Below are positions 13,469 through 23,371 of a stretch of 24,820 nucleotides of DNA, in pieces. The stretch covers positions 1 to 24,820 of the forward strand of contig JAYSQR010000044.1 of assembly GCA_043721435.1 (NCBI GenBank), in the 5' to 3' direction. This DNA comes from VFJL01 sp043721435 (lineage in GTDB: Bacteria; Pseudomonadota; Gammaproteobacteria; Burkholderiales; Nitrosomonadaceae). A model generated the notes under the pieces. The model ran no database searches. It saw only the letters and a list, made by a program, of their open reading frames with translations, and was not told the DNA's origin. Each line of letters starts with the position of its first letter. The stretch's first letter is position 1. Both the position numbers and the translations under genes were made by a program.

Positions 13469-13828
13469 ATGGATATCATTTTTCTGCACGAACTCAAGGC
13501 CAAAACCCTGATCGGCATTTACCCGTGGGAACGCGAGGTCGCGCAGACCATCCAACTCGACCTGGAAATTGCCATGCCGACCAGCCATGCCTGCCAGACC
13601 GACAATTTTGAGGACGCGCTGGATTACGCTCTCATCGTCAAACGCATCAACGAAACCCTTGCGCAAAAACATTTCTCGCTGCTGGAAGCCCTGGCCGAAC
13701 ACATCGCCCAAATTATTCTGACGGAGTTCAAAGCCCCGTGGGTAAAAGTCAGCGTGGCGAAACTCGGTATGATACGCGGCGTGAAAAAATTGGGGATATG
13801 CATTGAACGCGGGTCAAAGTCCGGGTAG
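13469..13828 (+). CDS. folB: Dihydroneopterin aldolase FolB
   Basis: This 119-aa enzyme of folate synthesis cleaves dihydroneopterin to hydroxymethyl-dihydropterin and glycolaldehyde. Typical segments are LKAKTLIGIYPWERE with the substrate-binding Glu, DYALIVKRI, FSLLEALAEHIAQIIL and VKVSVAKLGMIRGVKKLGICIER with the conserved Lys. Length is normal for the family. The ATG directly follows the 141-bp repeat, whose AAAGG seems to be its ribosome binding site. It is transcribed alone on the plus strand, away from plsY and toward the Sel1 gene. Confidence 0.95.
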   Translation: MDIIFLHELKAKTLIGIYPWEREVAQTIQLDLEIAMPTSHACQTDNFEDALDYALIVKRINETLAQKHFSLLEALAEHIAQIILTEFKAPWVKVSVAKLGMIRGVKKLGICIERGSKSG

Positions 13829-13830
13829 AC

Positions 13831-13846
13831 TTGCCGCTTGCGGCAA
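13831..13846 (+). terminator. Hairpin after folB, possible terminator
   Basis: TTGCCGC and GCGGCAA form a perfect 7-bp stem with a 2-nt gap, three bases after the folB stop codon. No T tract follows, so it is either a weak terminator or an mRNA 3'-end stabiliser. Confidence 0.35.
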
Positions 13847-13933
13847 CATGAAAGGTGATGTCAGGGAACTACATCAACTGGCGAGAACGCATGCTGCCGC
13901 GACAGCGCAAACTATTTGAATGATGGTTGGCGG

Positions 13934-13968
13934 ATATTATGACGAAATCCAGATTTTTAGAGGCGGCC
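13934..13968. repeat. Fragment of the 141-bp repeat (right end)
   Basis: This stretch matches the last 35 bp or so of the repeats at 10441 and 13326: ATATTATGACGAAATCC, then the GATTTTTAGAGG inverted-repeat end. The left part is missing, so it is a decayed third copy. It lies between the folB hairpin and the stop codon of the Sel1 gene. Confidence 0.7.
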
Positions 13969-13971
13969 ACA

Positions 13972-14634
13972 TTATCTCATCGCGTCAAGATTAGCCTGTG
14001 CATCGGCATTCCCCTGCGTAGCGGCTTTCTTGAACCACTCTCTGGCCTTGGCAACATCCTTGGGCACGCCCTCACCTGCGTAATACATCACCCCTAGATT
14101 ATTCTGGGCATCGACATTCCCCTGCTCAGCAGATTTCCTGAACCATTCCACGGCTTTGGCTTCATCTTTGGCCACGCCCTCACCATTGGCATACATCAAG
14201 CCGAGATTGAATTGTGCCTCGGCATACCCCTGAATAGCGGCGCGGTAGAACCAGCCTGCTGCTGCGGCAGGGTCGTTATCCATGATCTTGCCTGAAGCAC
14301 CCTTGGTTACGATCTCGCCTGTGTAATACATCACACCGAGGCCGTTCTGCGCTTTGGCATTTCCTGCATCCGCATCTTTTCTCAATTGCAGAAACTTTTC
14401 TTCCGGCGTGGGCCCTTCCGTCTGCGCGGAAGGTATGATCTTGTTCATCAGCTCAGACTTCTCTTCTGCTGATAACCCCTCCGTCAGCACCGATGGCAGT
14501 TCTTTTTCTGTCGTTATCTCACCCATCGGCACCGATGACGCGCCTGTTTCAGGCTTATCGTCGGGAGCTTTCTCACCGCAACTGGCAAGCGACAACAACA
14601 GAACAGCAGAAAATAAAATTGTGGGGACATTCAT
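13972..14634 (-). CDS. Sel1-repeat lipoprotein
   Basis: This 220-aa protein is counted from ATG 14634, with AAGGA upstream. The N-terminus is a lipoprotein signal (NVPTILFSAVLLLSLASC with lipobox LASC), so it should be anchored in a membrane facing the periplasm. A disordered linker follows, then four Sel1-like repeats in tandem, with patterns such as AQFNLGLMYANGEGV, KAVEWFRKSAEQGN, AQNNLGVMYYAGEGV and KAREWFKKAATQGN. Sel1 repeats form alpha-helical solenoids that bind other proteins. The partner is unknown. The gene is 31 nt downstream of glnA on the same strand and may be co-transcribed with it. Confidence 0.88.
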   Translation of the reverse strand: MNVPTILFSAVLLLSLASCGEKAPDDKPETGASSVPMGEITTEKELPSVLTEGLSAEEKSELMNKIIPSAQTEGPTPEEKFLQLRKDADAGNAKAQNGLGVMYYTGEIVTKGASGKIMDNDPAAAAGWFYRAAIQGYAEAQFNLGLMYANGEGVAKDEAKAVEWFRKSAEQGNVDAQNNLGVMYYAGEGVPKDVAKAREWFKKAATQGNADAQANLDAMR

Positions 14635-14665
14635 CTGGCATTTCCTTTCATTGCTGGCAGTTCCG

Positions 14666-16075
14666 TTACAGGCTGTAATACATATCAAACTCGACCGGAT
14701 GGGTGGTCATGCGAAAGCGCGTGACTTCCTCCATCTTCAGCTCGATATAGGCATCGATCATGTCGTTGGAAAATACCCCGCCACGGATGAGAAAGTCGCG
14801 ATCCTTGTCCAGACTGTCGAGCGCCTCATCCAGTGAGGCGCAGGGATTCGGAATCCCGGCTGCTTCTTCGGGCGGCAAATCGTAAAGATTCTTGTCCATC
14901 GGGTCGCCCGGATGGATCTTGTTCTGGATGCCGTCAAGCCCGGCCATCATTAACGCAGTGAAAGCAAGGTAAGGATTGGCAGTGGGATCGGGGAAACGCA
15001 CTTCAATCCGCCGCCCTTTAGGGCTGTTGGCGTAGGGTATGCGCACTGCGGCTGAGCGGTTGCTGACCGAATAGGCAAGATTGATCGGCGCTTCAAAACC
15101 AGGTACCAGGCGCTTGTAGGAATTGGTGCCGGGGTTGGTGATGGCATTCAGGGCCTTGGCGTGTTTGATAACCCCGCCGATGTAATACAAAGCCATTTCA
15201 GACAGTCCAGCGTAGCCGTTGCCGGAAAAGAGGTTCTGTCCACCCTTCCAGATTGACTGATGGACATGCATGCCGGAGCCGTTGTCGCCGACTATCGGCT
15301 TGGGCATGAAAGTCGCCGTTTTGCCGTAAGAATGGGCAACGTTGTGCACCACGTATTTGAGTATCTGCGTCCAGTCGGCGCGCTGCACCAGACTGCCGTA
15401 CTTGGTGCCGATTTCGCACTGACCGGCAGTCGCCACTTCATGGTGATGCACTTCCACTTCCACACCCATTTCTTCCAGTGCAAGGCACATGGCGGAACGG
15501 ATATCATGCAATGAGTCCACCGGAGGAACCGGGAAGTAACCGCCTTTCACCGCAGGGCGATGGCCGATATTGCCGCCTTCGTATTTTTCCATCGAACTCC
15601 AGGCCGCCTCCTCGGATTCAATTTTCACCGAACAGCCGGACATGTCGGTATGCCAGGTCACGGAATCAAAAATGAAGAATTCTGGCTCGGGACCGAAATA
15701 GGCCGTATCACCTATGCCGGTGAACTTGAGATAGGCCTCACCGCGCTTTGCCAGCGAGCGCGGATCGCGGTCGTAACCCTTGCCGTCAGCCGGTTCCACC
15801 ACATCACAGGTGAGAATCAGCGTGGCCTCATCCATGAACGGATCCATATTAGCGGTGTCAGGGTCGGGCATCAGCAGCATGTCGGAAGCCTGGATACCTT
15901 TCCAGCCGGCAATGGAGGAGCCATCAAACGCGTGACCATCCTCAAACCGGTCGGCATTGAATGCATGGGCCGGAACGGTTACATGCTGCTCCTTGCCGCG
16001 GGTGTCGGTAAAGCGTAGATCAACGAACTTGACTTCGTTGTCCTGGATCATTTTCAGAACGTCGGCTACCGCCAT
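14666..16075 (-). CDS. glnA: Glutamine synthetase type I
   Basis: This 469-aa enzyme makes glutamine from glutamate, ammonia and ATP. It has the usual type-I length and motifs: FDGSSIAGWKGI, the active-site NGSGMHVHQS, the ATP-binding SNRSAAVRIPYANSPKGRRIEVRFPD and NPYLAFTALMMAG. NLYDLPPEE carries the tyrosine that GlnE adenylylates in this subclass, so activity is probably controlled by adenylylation. The ATG has GGAGA upstream. An extended -10 promoter element lies about 50 nt before the start. The upstream gap shows no convincing sigma-54 site. The downstream Sel1 gene may share the transcript. Confidence 0.98.
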   Translation of the reverse strand: MAVADVLKMIQDNEVKFVDLRFTDTRGKEQHVTVPAHAFNADRFEDGHAFDGSSIAGWKGIQASDMLLMPDPDTANMDPFMDEATLILTCDVVEPADGKGYDRDPRSLAKRGEAYLKFTGIGDTAYFGPEPEFFIFDSVTWHTDMSGCSVKIESEEAAWSSMEKYEGGNIGHRPAVKGGYFPVPPVDSLHDIRSAMCLALEEMGVEVEVHHHEVATAGQCEIGTKYGSLVQRADWTQILKYVVHNVAHSYGKTATFMPKPIVGDNGSGMHVHQSIWKGGQNLFSGNGYAGLSEMALYYIGGVIKHAKALNAITNPGTNSYKRLVPGFEAPINLAYSVSNRSAAVRIPYANSPKGRRIEVRFPDPTANPYLAFTALMMAGLDGIQNKIHPGDPMDKNLYDLPPEEAAGIPNPCASLDEALDSLDKDRDFLIRGGVFSNDMIDAYIELKMEEVTRFRMTTHPVEFDMYYSL

Positions 16076-16124
16076 TTTTCTCTCCAGACTAAGGTTATGG
16101 TTTTACAAAACAACTGCACAGCCG

Positions 16125-16133
16125 ATTATATCA
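16125..16133 (-). promoter_or_regulatory. Extended -10 promoter element of glnA
   Basis: On the minus strand TGA-TATAAT (16133-16125) is a consensus extended -10 about 50 nt before the glnA start. A good -35 is not visible at the expected distance, which extended -10 promoters tolerate. Confidence 0.45.
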
Positions 16134-16285
16134 GCACGCACGATGCTGTTATCTGAAACAAGTTAATGAATTTCTGTATTTTGCCAGCAACGCGCTCCAC
16201 GGAAAACTTGTTCAGCGGTTCCCTGACACCAATTGCAAAAATGGAATAACATTACACTTTTCAATCAACGCTGGCGTAGACGACT

Positions 16286-16738
16286 ATGGGAATCATCACT
16301 GCAATACTCGAGAGGGCGCAGCAACGCGCCAAGGAAATGGAGCTGCCATACGAGGGCGCACTGCTCCCCGCTGAAGCATTCACCCTGCTGCAGCAAGCGC
16401 CCGGCGCCAAACTGGTGGATGTGCGCTCCAGAGCCGAATGGGACTGGGTGGGAAGAATTCCGGGCGCAATCGAAATTGAATGGCAGACCTACCCCGGTAT
16501 GCGCACCAACCCGGATTTTCTCACTTACCTGGAAAGCCAGGTGGATAAGGAAGCATTGGTGATGTTCCTCTGCCGCACCGGCGGGCGCTCGCACCAGGCC
16601 GCTGCAACTGCTACTGGGGAGGGGTATCCGGATTGCTACAATATTCTCGAGGGTTTTGAGGGTGACAAGGACGCAACCGGCCATCGCGGCGCCAAAGGCG
16701 GATGGAAAGCGGCAGGATTGCCGTGGGTACAGGGCTGA
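16286..16738 (+). CDS. Rhodanese-like sulfurtransferase
   Basis: This 150-aa single-domain rhodanese has KLVDVRSRAEWDWVGRIPGAIEIEW as the conserved start of the fold and the active-site loop FLCRTGGRSHQAA, whose Cys would carry persulfide sulfur. NILEGFEGD and GGWKAAGLPW close the domain. There is no signal peptide, so it is cytoplasmic. The physiological sulfur acceptor is not known. It is transcribed divergently from glnA across a 210-nt gap and converges on uppP. No strong RBS precedes the ATG. Confidence 0.92.
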   Translation: MGIITAILERAQQRAKEMELPYEGALLPAEAFTLLQQAPGAKLVDVRSRAEWDWVGRIPGAIEIEWQTYPGMRTNPDFLTYLESQVDKEALVMFLCRTGGRSHQAAATATGEGYPDCYNILEGFEGDKDATGHRGAKGGWKAAGLPWVQG

Positions 16739-16750
16739 GGCAATAACTTC

Positions 16751-17575
16751 CTAAGCTGCCGACCACTGCACCACTCCGGAATAAGCCGTCGCCAGCACGA
16801 TCAGCCCGAACACGATGCGATACCACGCGAACACCGTGAAATCGTGATGGCTGATAAAACGCAACAACCCCCGCACTGCCAGCAGCGCGCTGATGAATGA
16901 GGCGACGAAACCGACCATAAACATGCTGATATCATCAAATTGCAGAATTTCATGATGCTTGTAAACATCATAGAAAGTGGCGGCGAACATGATGGGAATC
17001 GCCAGGAAAAAGGAAAACTCGGTGGCGGCCTTGCGTGACAGGCCAAAAAACAAGCCGCCGATGATGGTGGCGCCGGAGCGCGAAGTACCCGGTATCAGCG
17101 CGAGACACTGCACCAGTCCCACCTTCAGCGCGTGCTTCCAGTCCATGTCTTCCACCCGCTCGACATCCACCACATGCTTTCTGCGCTCGGCCCACAGTAT
17201 CAGCACGCCACCAATGACGAGCGCCAGCGCCACCGGCACCGGATGAAACAGATATTGCTTGATGGTCTTGATGAACAGCAGACCCAGAATCGCGGCGGGC
17301 AGAAATGCGATGAAAAGATTCAGCACAAAGCGGTTTGCATCCACACTTGAACCGATACCTGCCACCACCTCGCCGATCTTGGCGCGGTATTCCCAGCACA
17401 CTGCCAGGATTGCGCCCAGTTGAATCACAATCGCGAACACCTTGCCTTTCTCGTCATTGACGTCGAGCAGATCGCCCACCAGGATAAGATGGCCGGTGGA
17501 GGAAATCGGCAGAAATTCGGTCAGTCCCTCGACTATGCCGAGAATCAGCGCCTTGGTGAGTAACAACCAATCCAT
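16751..17575 (-). CDS. uppP: Undecaprenyl-diphosphatase UppP
   Basis: This 274-aa inner-membrane protein (BacA family) dephosphorylates undecaprenyl pyrophosphate, recycling the lipid carrier for peptidoglycan and O-antigen synthesis. Loss or overproduction alters bacitracin sensitivity in known cases. The two catalytic motifs are present: GLTEFLPISSTGHLIL near the N-terminus and PGTSRSGATIIGGL near residue 160. Several hydrophobic segments are evident throughout. The start MDWLLLTKALILGIVEG is typical. A TATAAT lies about 30 nt upstream (17610-17605, minus strand) and may be the -10 of its promoter. The gene converges on the rhodanese with a 12-nt gap. Confidence 0.96.
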   Translation of the reverse strand: MDWLLLTKALILGIVEGLTEFLPISSTGHLILVGDLLDVNDEKGKVFAIVIQLGAILAVCWEYRAKIGEVVAGIGSSVDANRFVLNLFIAFLPAAILGLLFIKTIKQYLFHPVPVALALVIGGVLILWAERRKHVVDVERVEDMDWKHALKVGLVQCLALIPGTSRSGATIIGGLFFGLSRKAATEFSFFLAIPIMFAATFYDVYKHHEILQFDDISMFMVGFVASFISALLAVRGLLRFISHHDFTVFAWYRIVFGLIVLATAYSGVVQWSAA

Positions 17576-17688
17576 GCGTATTTTTTATTCACTTGTAAAG
17601 CGGCATTATATCTTCTGAGGTCGCAAGCGGGCGCCGCACTTGTCATTGCGCGCGGAAAAGGATTAAATCCCCCCATCTCGGACCACGC

Positions 17689-17708
17689 AGGAGCGGCTTC
17701 AGCCGCGA
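17689..17708. repeat. REP-like hairpin (GGAGCGGCTTCAGCCGC type)
   Basis: GCGGCT and AGCCGC pair (17693-17706) within AGGAGCGGCTTCAGCCGCGA. This sequence type is familiar as a dispersed palindromic repeat in many proteobacteria. It lies immediately before the panE start. Confidence 0.6.
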
Positions 17709-17723
17709 ATGGTAGCTGCCATT

Positions 17724-18701
17724 ATGAGCCTTAAAATTCTGGTTGTCGGCGCCGGCGCCACCGGCGGTTATTTTGGCGGACAGCTCGCGCAGGCCGCGCA
17801 AAGCGGTCGCGCGGATGTCGCAGTGACTTTTCTGGTGCGCCCCATGCGTGCCGAAATCCTCAAGGAAAATGGGTTGAGGATCGAAAGCCCGCAGGGCAGT
17901 TTCAAGTTGGCAGTGCGCACCGTGCAGCACACCGAACTGAAGTGGGAATACGACCTGGTGCTGCTTGCCTGCAAAGCCTATGACCTCGAAGCAGCGATAC
18001 TTTCGGTCTATCCTGCGATTGGACCCGACACGCTGATCCTGCCGATACTCAACGGTCTGGCACACTTTGACCGGCTCGATGCGGAGTTCGGTGCGCGCCG
18101 CGTGCTGGGCGGCTGCTGCTATCTGAATGGCGCGCTCACGCCTGATGGGGTGATAAAACTGCTGAGCGACCTGCATGGCATCACTTTCGGCACGCGCGCG
18201 GGCAATGTCGCACATGCCCAAGCTGTGCTTGAGCATGTGCAGGCGGCGTTCGAGCAGACTCCGGTCCGAGTGCAGTATTCCGCAACGGTGTTGCAGGCGA
18301 TCTGGGAAAAGTATGCGTTTCTCGCCGCCTTTGCCGCCATGACCTGTTTGATGCGGGCTGCGGTGGGCGACATCATGGCCGCTGATGATGGCGAGACTTT
18401 GATGCTGCGCCTGCTAGTCGAATGTGAGGCGGCGGCGCAGCATGCCGGCTATCCGCTGCGCCCCAGCATCATGGCTCACAGCAGGAAAATACTGACGGAC
18501 AAGAGCTCGCTCATGACTGCTTCGATGCTACGCGACCTGGAATCCGGCGGCAAAACCGAAGGCGAACACATTGTCAACGACATGCGCCGCCGTGCCATCG
18601 CGGCCGGCAGCGATGCAACCCTGCTTGCGGTGGCCTGGGCGCATTTGCAGGCCAGGGAAGCGCGGCTGACGCGTGAAAACAAAGCGGTGGCGAGTAATTA
18701 A
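17724..18701 (+). CDS. panE: Ketopantoate reductase family protein (2-dehydropantoate 2-reductase)
   Basis: This 325-aa protein is counted from ATG 17724 (MSLKILVVGAGATGGYFGG). An ATG five codons earlier lies at the edge of the REP hairpin. The N-terminal Rossmann fold carries the NADP-binding GAGATGGYFG. PILNGLAHFDRLD follows in the middle, and the C-terminal all-helical domain has WEKYAFLAAFAAMTCL and SLMTASMLRDLESGGKTEGEHI, matching the ApbA/PanE C-terminal domain. The enzyme reduces ketopantoate to pantoate in coenzyme A synthesis. The family has paralogues with other substrates, so panE is likely but not certain. It stands alone on the plus strand, and a MITE-like repeat follows. Confidence 0.88.
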   Translation: MSLKILVVGAGATGGYFGGQLAQAAQSGRADVAVTFLVRPMRAEILKENGLRIESPQGSFKLAVRTVQHTELKWEYDLVLLACKAYDLEAAILSVYPAIGPDTLILPILNGLAHFDRLDAEFGARRVLGGCCYLNGALTPDGVIKLLSDLHGITFGTRAGNVAHAQAVLEHVQAAFEQTPVRVQYSATVLQAIWEKYAFLAAFAAMTCLMRAAVGDIMAADDGETLMLRLLVECEAAAQHAGYPLRPSIMAHSRKILTDKSSLMTASMLRDLESGGKTEGEHIVNDMRRRAIAAGSDATLLAVAWAHLQAREARLTRENKAVASN

Positions 18702-18716
18702 ACTTTAGGAAAATCT

Positions 18717-18858
18717 GATTATTGAGCTTTTCATAATTGAAAACAACATTTGAAACGAGTGCCCCAGTAAACGAAATTCATCAATTCGTCATTCCCGCTT
18801 GCGCGGGAATGACGGCTACGGTAATGGTAACTGTCATGAGTTATGTAAAGATCAATAA

Positions 18859-18860
<2 letters not shown>
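18717..18860. repeat. 144-bp MITE-like repeat, copy A
   Basis: The ends are imperfect inverted repeats (GATTATTGAGCTTTTCATAA, and the same with three changes read from the right end). In the centre is a hairpin GTCATTCCCGC-TTGC-GCGGGAATGAC (18788-18813), of the ATTCCC...GGGAAT type known as dRS3 in Neisseria. An inverted, expanded copy lies at 21717-21964. The right end of this copy overlaps the thiC stop codon. Confidence 0.8.
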
Positions 18861-20766
<1,906 letters not shown>

Positions 20767-20771
20767 TGATA

Positions 20772-20799
20772 CGCTCCTTGAGGTGCCATAAAAGGAGCG
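20772..20799 (-). promoter_or_regulatory. Ribosome-binding-site sequestering hairpin of thiC
   Basis: On the mRNA, CGCTCCTT (20799-20792) pairs perfectly with AAGGAGCG (20779-20772), whose AAGGAG is the thiC Shine-Dalgarno, 7 nt from the ATG. It is the expected expression platform for translational control by the riboswitch just upstream. A further small hairpin (GGGAT/ATCCC, 20799-20813) could be part of the switch. Confidence 0.7.
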
Positions 20800-20813
20800 G
20801 GATAACGAATCCC

Positions 20814-20901
20814 AGCTTCCCTACGGCGGCATTACCCGTGTCAGGTGTTAAGGGACTGTCTCACCGGTCTCCCGGACGATTCCGGAAGCGGACCCCTAGC
20901 T
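20814..20901 (-). ncRNA. TPP riboswitch (THI element)
   Basis: On the minus strand the aptamer runs from AGCTAGGGGT (P1 5' side) through GTGAGA, CCCTTAACACCTGA and CGGGTAATGCCG to GTAGGGAAGCT (P1 3' side). These match the conserved TPP aptamer blocks (CTGAGA-like, ACCTGAT-like, GGTAATACC-like and GTAGGGAAGC). The P1 ends pair (AGCT/AGCT). It is followed by an RBS-sequestering hairpin and thiC. Confidence 0.93.
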
Positions 20902-20973
20902 GATGCTGTGAAGCTAATGGAAATGTGGAATAATTGCAAGATTGTAACCACAAAAATAGGCATGGAACCGGAA

Positions 20974-21639
20974 ATGGATCTCGAACAGACCCGCTACAAC
21001 ATGGTGGAGCAACAAATCCGTCCATGGGACGTACTCGATCAGAAGGTTCTCAGCCTGTTATTCGAGCTGCGGCGCGAGGAATTTGTCCCCGCAGTCTATC
21101 GCTCGCTGGCATTTGTGGATATGGAGATCCCGCTGGGACACGGCGAGGTGATGCTCGCGCCCAAGATGGAAGCGCGCATCCTGCAGGAATTGCAGATAAA
21201 GAAAACCGACCGCATCCTGGAAGTCGGCAGCGGCAGCGGCTACCTGACCGCATTGCTGGCACGGCAGGGGGAACATGTTTACAGCGTTGAAATCGTGCCG
21301 GAACTGAAAGCCATGGCAGAAAAAAATCTGCAGGCGCACGGCATCAGCAACGTGACGCTGGAACAAGGCGATGCCGCCCACGGCTGGTCTGGCCACGGGC
21401 CTTATGACGTGATCGTGCTGACCGGCTCCACCCCGGTCTTGCCGGAAGCATTTCAGAAAAGCCTCAAGACCGGCGGACGCATGTTCGCGATAGTGGGCGA
21501 TGCGCCGGTGATGGAAGCCGTACTCGTCACCTGCGTGGCGCAGGAGAAAGAAGCGGGTGTGTACAATACGATCACTCTGTTTGAGACCTGCATTCCCCCG
21601 CTCAAAAATGCGCAGCAGCCGGAACGATTTGTTTTCTGA
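20974..21639 (+). CDS. pcm: Protein-L-isoaspartate O-methyltransferase family protein
   Basis: This 221-aa protein starts at ATG 20974 (MDLEQTRYNMVEQQIRPWDVLD), the usual start of this betaproteobacterial family. An ATG at 20962 is also possible. An open frame reaches back to 20845, but that would run through the antisense of the riboswitch. The SAM-binding motif LEVGSGSGYLTALLA is clear, followed by VYSVEIVPELKAMAEKNL. The protein is expected to methylate isoaspartyl residues or related protein targets, but members of this subgroup next to tolC are not well characterised. The gene is divergent from thiC. In relatives it directly precedes tolC. Here a repeat separates the two. Confidence 0.88.
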   Translation: MDLEQTRYNMVEQQIRPWDVLDQKVLSLLFELRREEFVPAVYRSLAFVDMEIPLGHGEVMLAPKMEARILQELQIKKTDRILEVGSGSGYLTALLARQGEHVYSVEIVPELKAMAEKNLQAHGISNVTLEQGDAAHGWSGHGPYDVIVLTGSTPVLPEAFQKSLKTGGRMFAIVGDAPVMEAVLVTCVAQEKEAGVYNTITLFETCIPPLKNAQQPERFVF

Positions 21640-21716
21640 TGGCGGATCAACTTCCGCAAGCCGAAAGCTACTGACAACCTGGCGCTTAAGCTGACCTTGA
21701 GCGAATGATGGCTCCA

Positions 21717-21964
21717 CTATTGATCTTTACATAACTCATGACAGTTACCACTACCGTAGCCGTCATTCCCGCGCAAGCGGGAATCCAGACAATTAACAAT
21801 GCTCACACATAGTGGGACAACACCCCAAACGCGGCTTCGGCCATTACGCGGAGATTTGATGACAACCTGGATTCCCGCTTGCGCGGGAATGACGAATTGA
21901 TGGATTTCGTCTACTGGTGCACTCGTTTCAAATATTGTCTTCAATTATGTAAAGCTCAATAATC
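21717..21964. repeat. MITE-like repeat, copy B (inverted, expanded to about 248 bp)
   Basis: This copy is the inverse of copy A (18717-18860), with matching outer arms: TTGATCTTTACATAACTC at the left, AAGCTCAATAATC at the right. About 104 bp are inserted in the centre. Instead of one dRS3-like hairpin it carries two (21765-21784 and 21871-21890), with a spacer between them. It occupies most of the 356-nt gap between pcm and tolC. The 21640-21716 part of that gap shows nothing recognisable. Confidence 0.8.
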
Positions 21965-21995
21965 TCCCGATAGCACAAGGCAACCTGGAATCAAA

Positions 21996-23312
21996 TTGAA
22001 AATTCCGCAATACATTTATGCGCTGCTGATTGTCGCAGCGGTTCTACCTGCGCCGCTGCACGCTGCCGACCTGATGGCCGTTTACCGCGAGGCGCTGGAA
22101 CAGGATGCACAGTACAGCGCCGCCCGCGCCGCATATCAGGCAGCTCAGGAAAAGCTGCCGCAGGGCAGAGCTGGATTTCTCCCCAATATCACGTTTACAG
22201 GAAATCGCCGCAGACAGCTGATAGAAGCAGGCTCAAATCCTGAAAGAACGATCGATGCCCAAGCCTTGACCGTCACGGCCACCCAGCCGATTTACCGCAA
22301 AGAAAATTTTGCGATCTACGAACAAGCGAAAATCCAGGTGCTGCAGGCAAACTCGCAACTCATCCTGGCATCGCAGGACCTGATCCTGCGTGTGTCACAA
22401 GCATATTTCGATGTGCTGACCGCCCAGGTAAACGTGGAAGTGGCGGAAGCCCAGAAAAAAGCCATCGGTCAACAACTGGCGCAGGCTAAGCGCAACTTCG
22501 AGGTGGGCACCGCCACCATCGTTGACACCTATGAAGCCCAGGCCCGCTCTGACCTGACCGCTTCGCAGGAAATCGCCGCCCGCAACGAACTGGAAGTCCG
22601 TAAACGCGCCCTGCAGCAGATCATCGGCCGCTTTCCCGATAACCTCGCACGCGCAAACGAAAACTCCTCCGATCTGCTCAAGCTGAGATATGCCAATATG
22701 GATGAGTGGATTAATGTCGCCGAACAGAATAACCTGCCGTTGAAAATCCAGCAGGCGGCCTACGATATCGCGACGCAGGATATAGAACGCGCCCGGGCCG
22801 GGCATTACCCGACTCTCGACTTGGTCGCCCTGTACAGCGATCAGAAAGGTGTTGGTGCCGCGATTGTCGGCACGGGATTCAATATTACTACCAAAGAAAT
22901 AGGACTCCAGCTCGCTGTTCCCATATTCCAAGGCGGCGCAGTGCAGTCGCGAGTGCGAGAAGCGCTGGCTAATCAGGAAAGAGTGCTGCAAAATCTGAAC
23001 AACGCCCGGCGCAACAGCGCAATGCAAGTAAGCCAGCAATACCTCAACGTCAACAGCGGCATTGCCCAGGTGAAGGCGTTGAAACAAGCAGTGGTATCCA
23101 GTCAGAGTCAACTGGATTCAACCATACTTGGACAGAAAGTGGGCGTCAGGACCGAAGTGGATGTGTTAAACGCTCAGCAATCGTTTTATTCCGCACGGCG
23201 CGATCTTGCCCGTGCACATTACAGCCTCCTCATGTCAAAACTGAGGCTGGAAGCGGAAGTAGGTGAGCTGGATGAAGACGCCCTGATAGCGGTAAACGAC
23301 ATGCTGCGCTGA
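21996..23312 (+). CDS. tolC: TolC family outer-membrane efflux protein
   Basis: This 438-aa protein starts at TTG 21996, since no ATG or GTG fits and the protein then opens with a signal peptide (KIPQYIYALLIVAAVLPAPLHA, cleavage before ADL). The two similar halves of the TolC fold are visible, with long helical repeats rich in Ala and Gln (VEVAEAQKKAIGQQLAQAKRNFEVGTAT in the first half, SQSQLDSTILGQKVGVRTEVDVLNAQQSFY in the second). It forms the trimeric outer-membrane exit duct for efflux pumps and type I secretion. It follows pcm on the same strand. MITE copy B lies between them and ends 31 nt before the start. Confidence 0.93.
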   Translation: MKIPQYIYALLIVAAVLPAPLHAADLMAVYREALEQDAQYSAARAAYQAAQEKLPQGRAGFLPNITFTGNRRRQLIEAGSNPERTIDAQALTVTATQPIYRKENFAIYEQAKIQVLQANSQLILASQDLILRVSQAYFDVLTAQVNVEVAEAQKKAIGQQLAQAKRNFEVGTATIVDTYEAQARSDLTASQEIAARNELEVRKRALQQIIGRFPDNLARANENSSDLLKLRYANMDEWINVAEQNNLPLKIQQAAYDIATQDIERARAGHYPTLDLVALYSDQKGVGAAIVGTGFNITTKEIGLQLAVPIFQGGAVQSRVREALANQERVLQNLNNARRNSAMQVSQQYLNVNSGIAQVKALKQAVVSSQSQLDSTILGQKVGVRTEVDVLNAQQSFYSARRDLARAHYSLLMSKLRLEAEVGELDEDALIAVNDMLR

Positions 23313-23371
23313 TGGAGATGGTGTCTCCCCGGGCCGGGCGCAGAAAAAAGACAAGAAGAGTTCGGTAAGGT

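Noticed and set aside
13334..13711. 125-aa minus-strand frame, and a similar one at 10449-10688
   Set aside because: Both run through copies of the 141-bp repeat, and their shared C-terminal residues come from the repeat itself.
16076..16285. Sigma-54 promoter expected upstream of glnA
   Set aside because: No GG-N10-GC with the right surroundings was found on the minus strand. GG/GC pairs present have 8 or 12 nt between them.
21717..21944. 75-aa minus-strand frame with IPAQAGIQ and LDSRLRGNDG
   Set aside because: This peptide pattern is the usual chance translation of ATTCCCGC...GCGGGAAT repeats. It lies entirely in MITE copy B.
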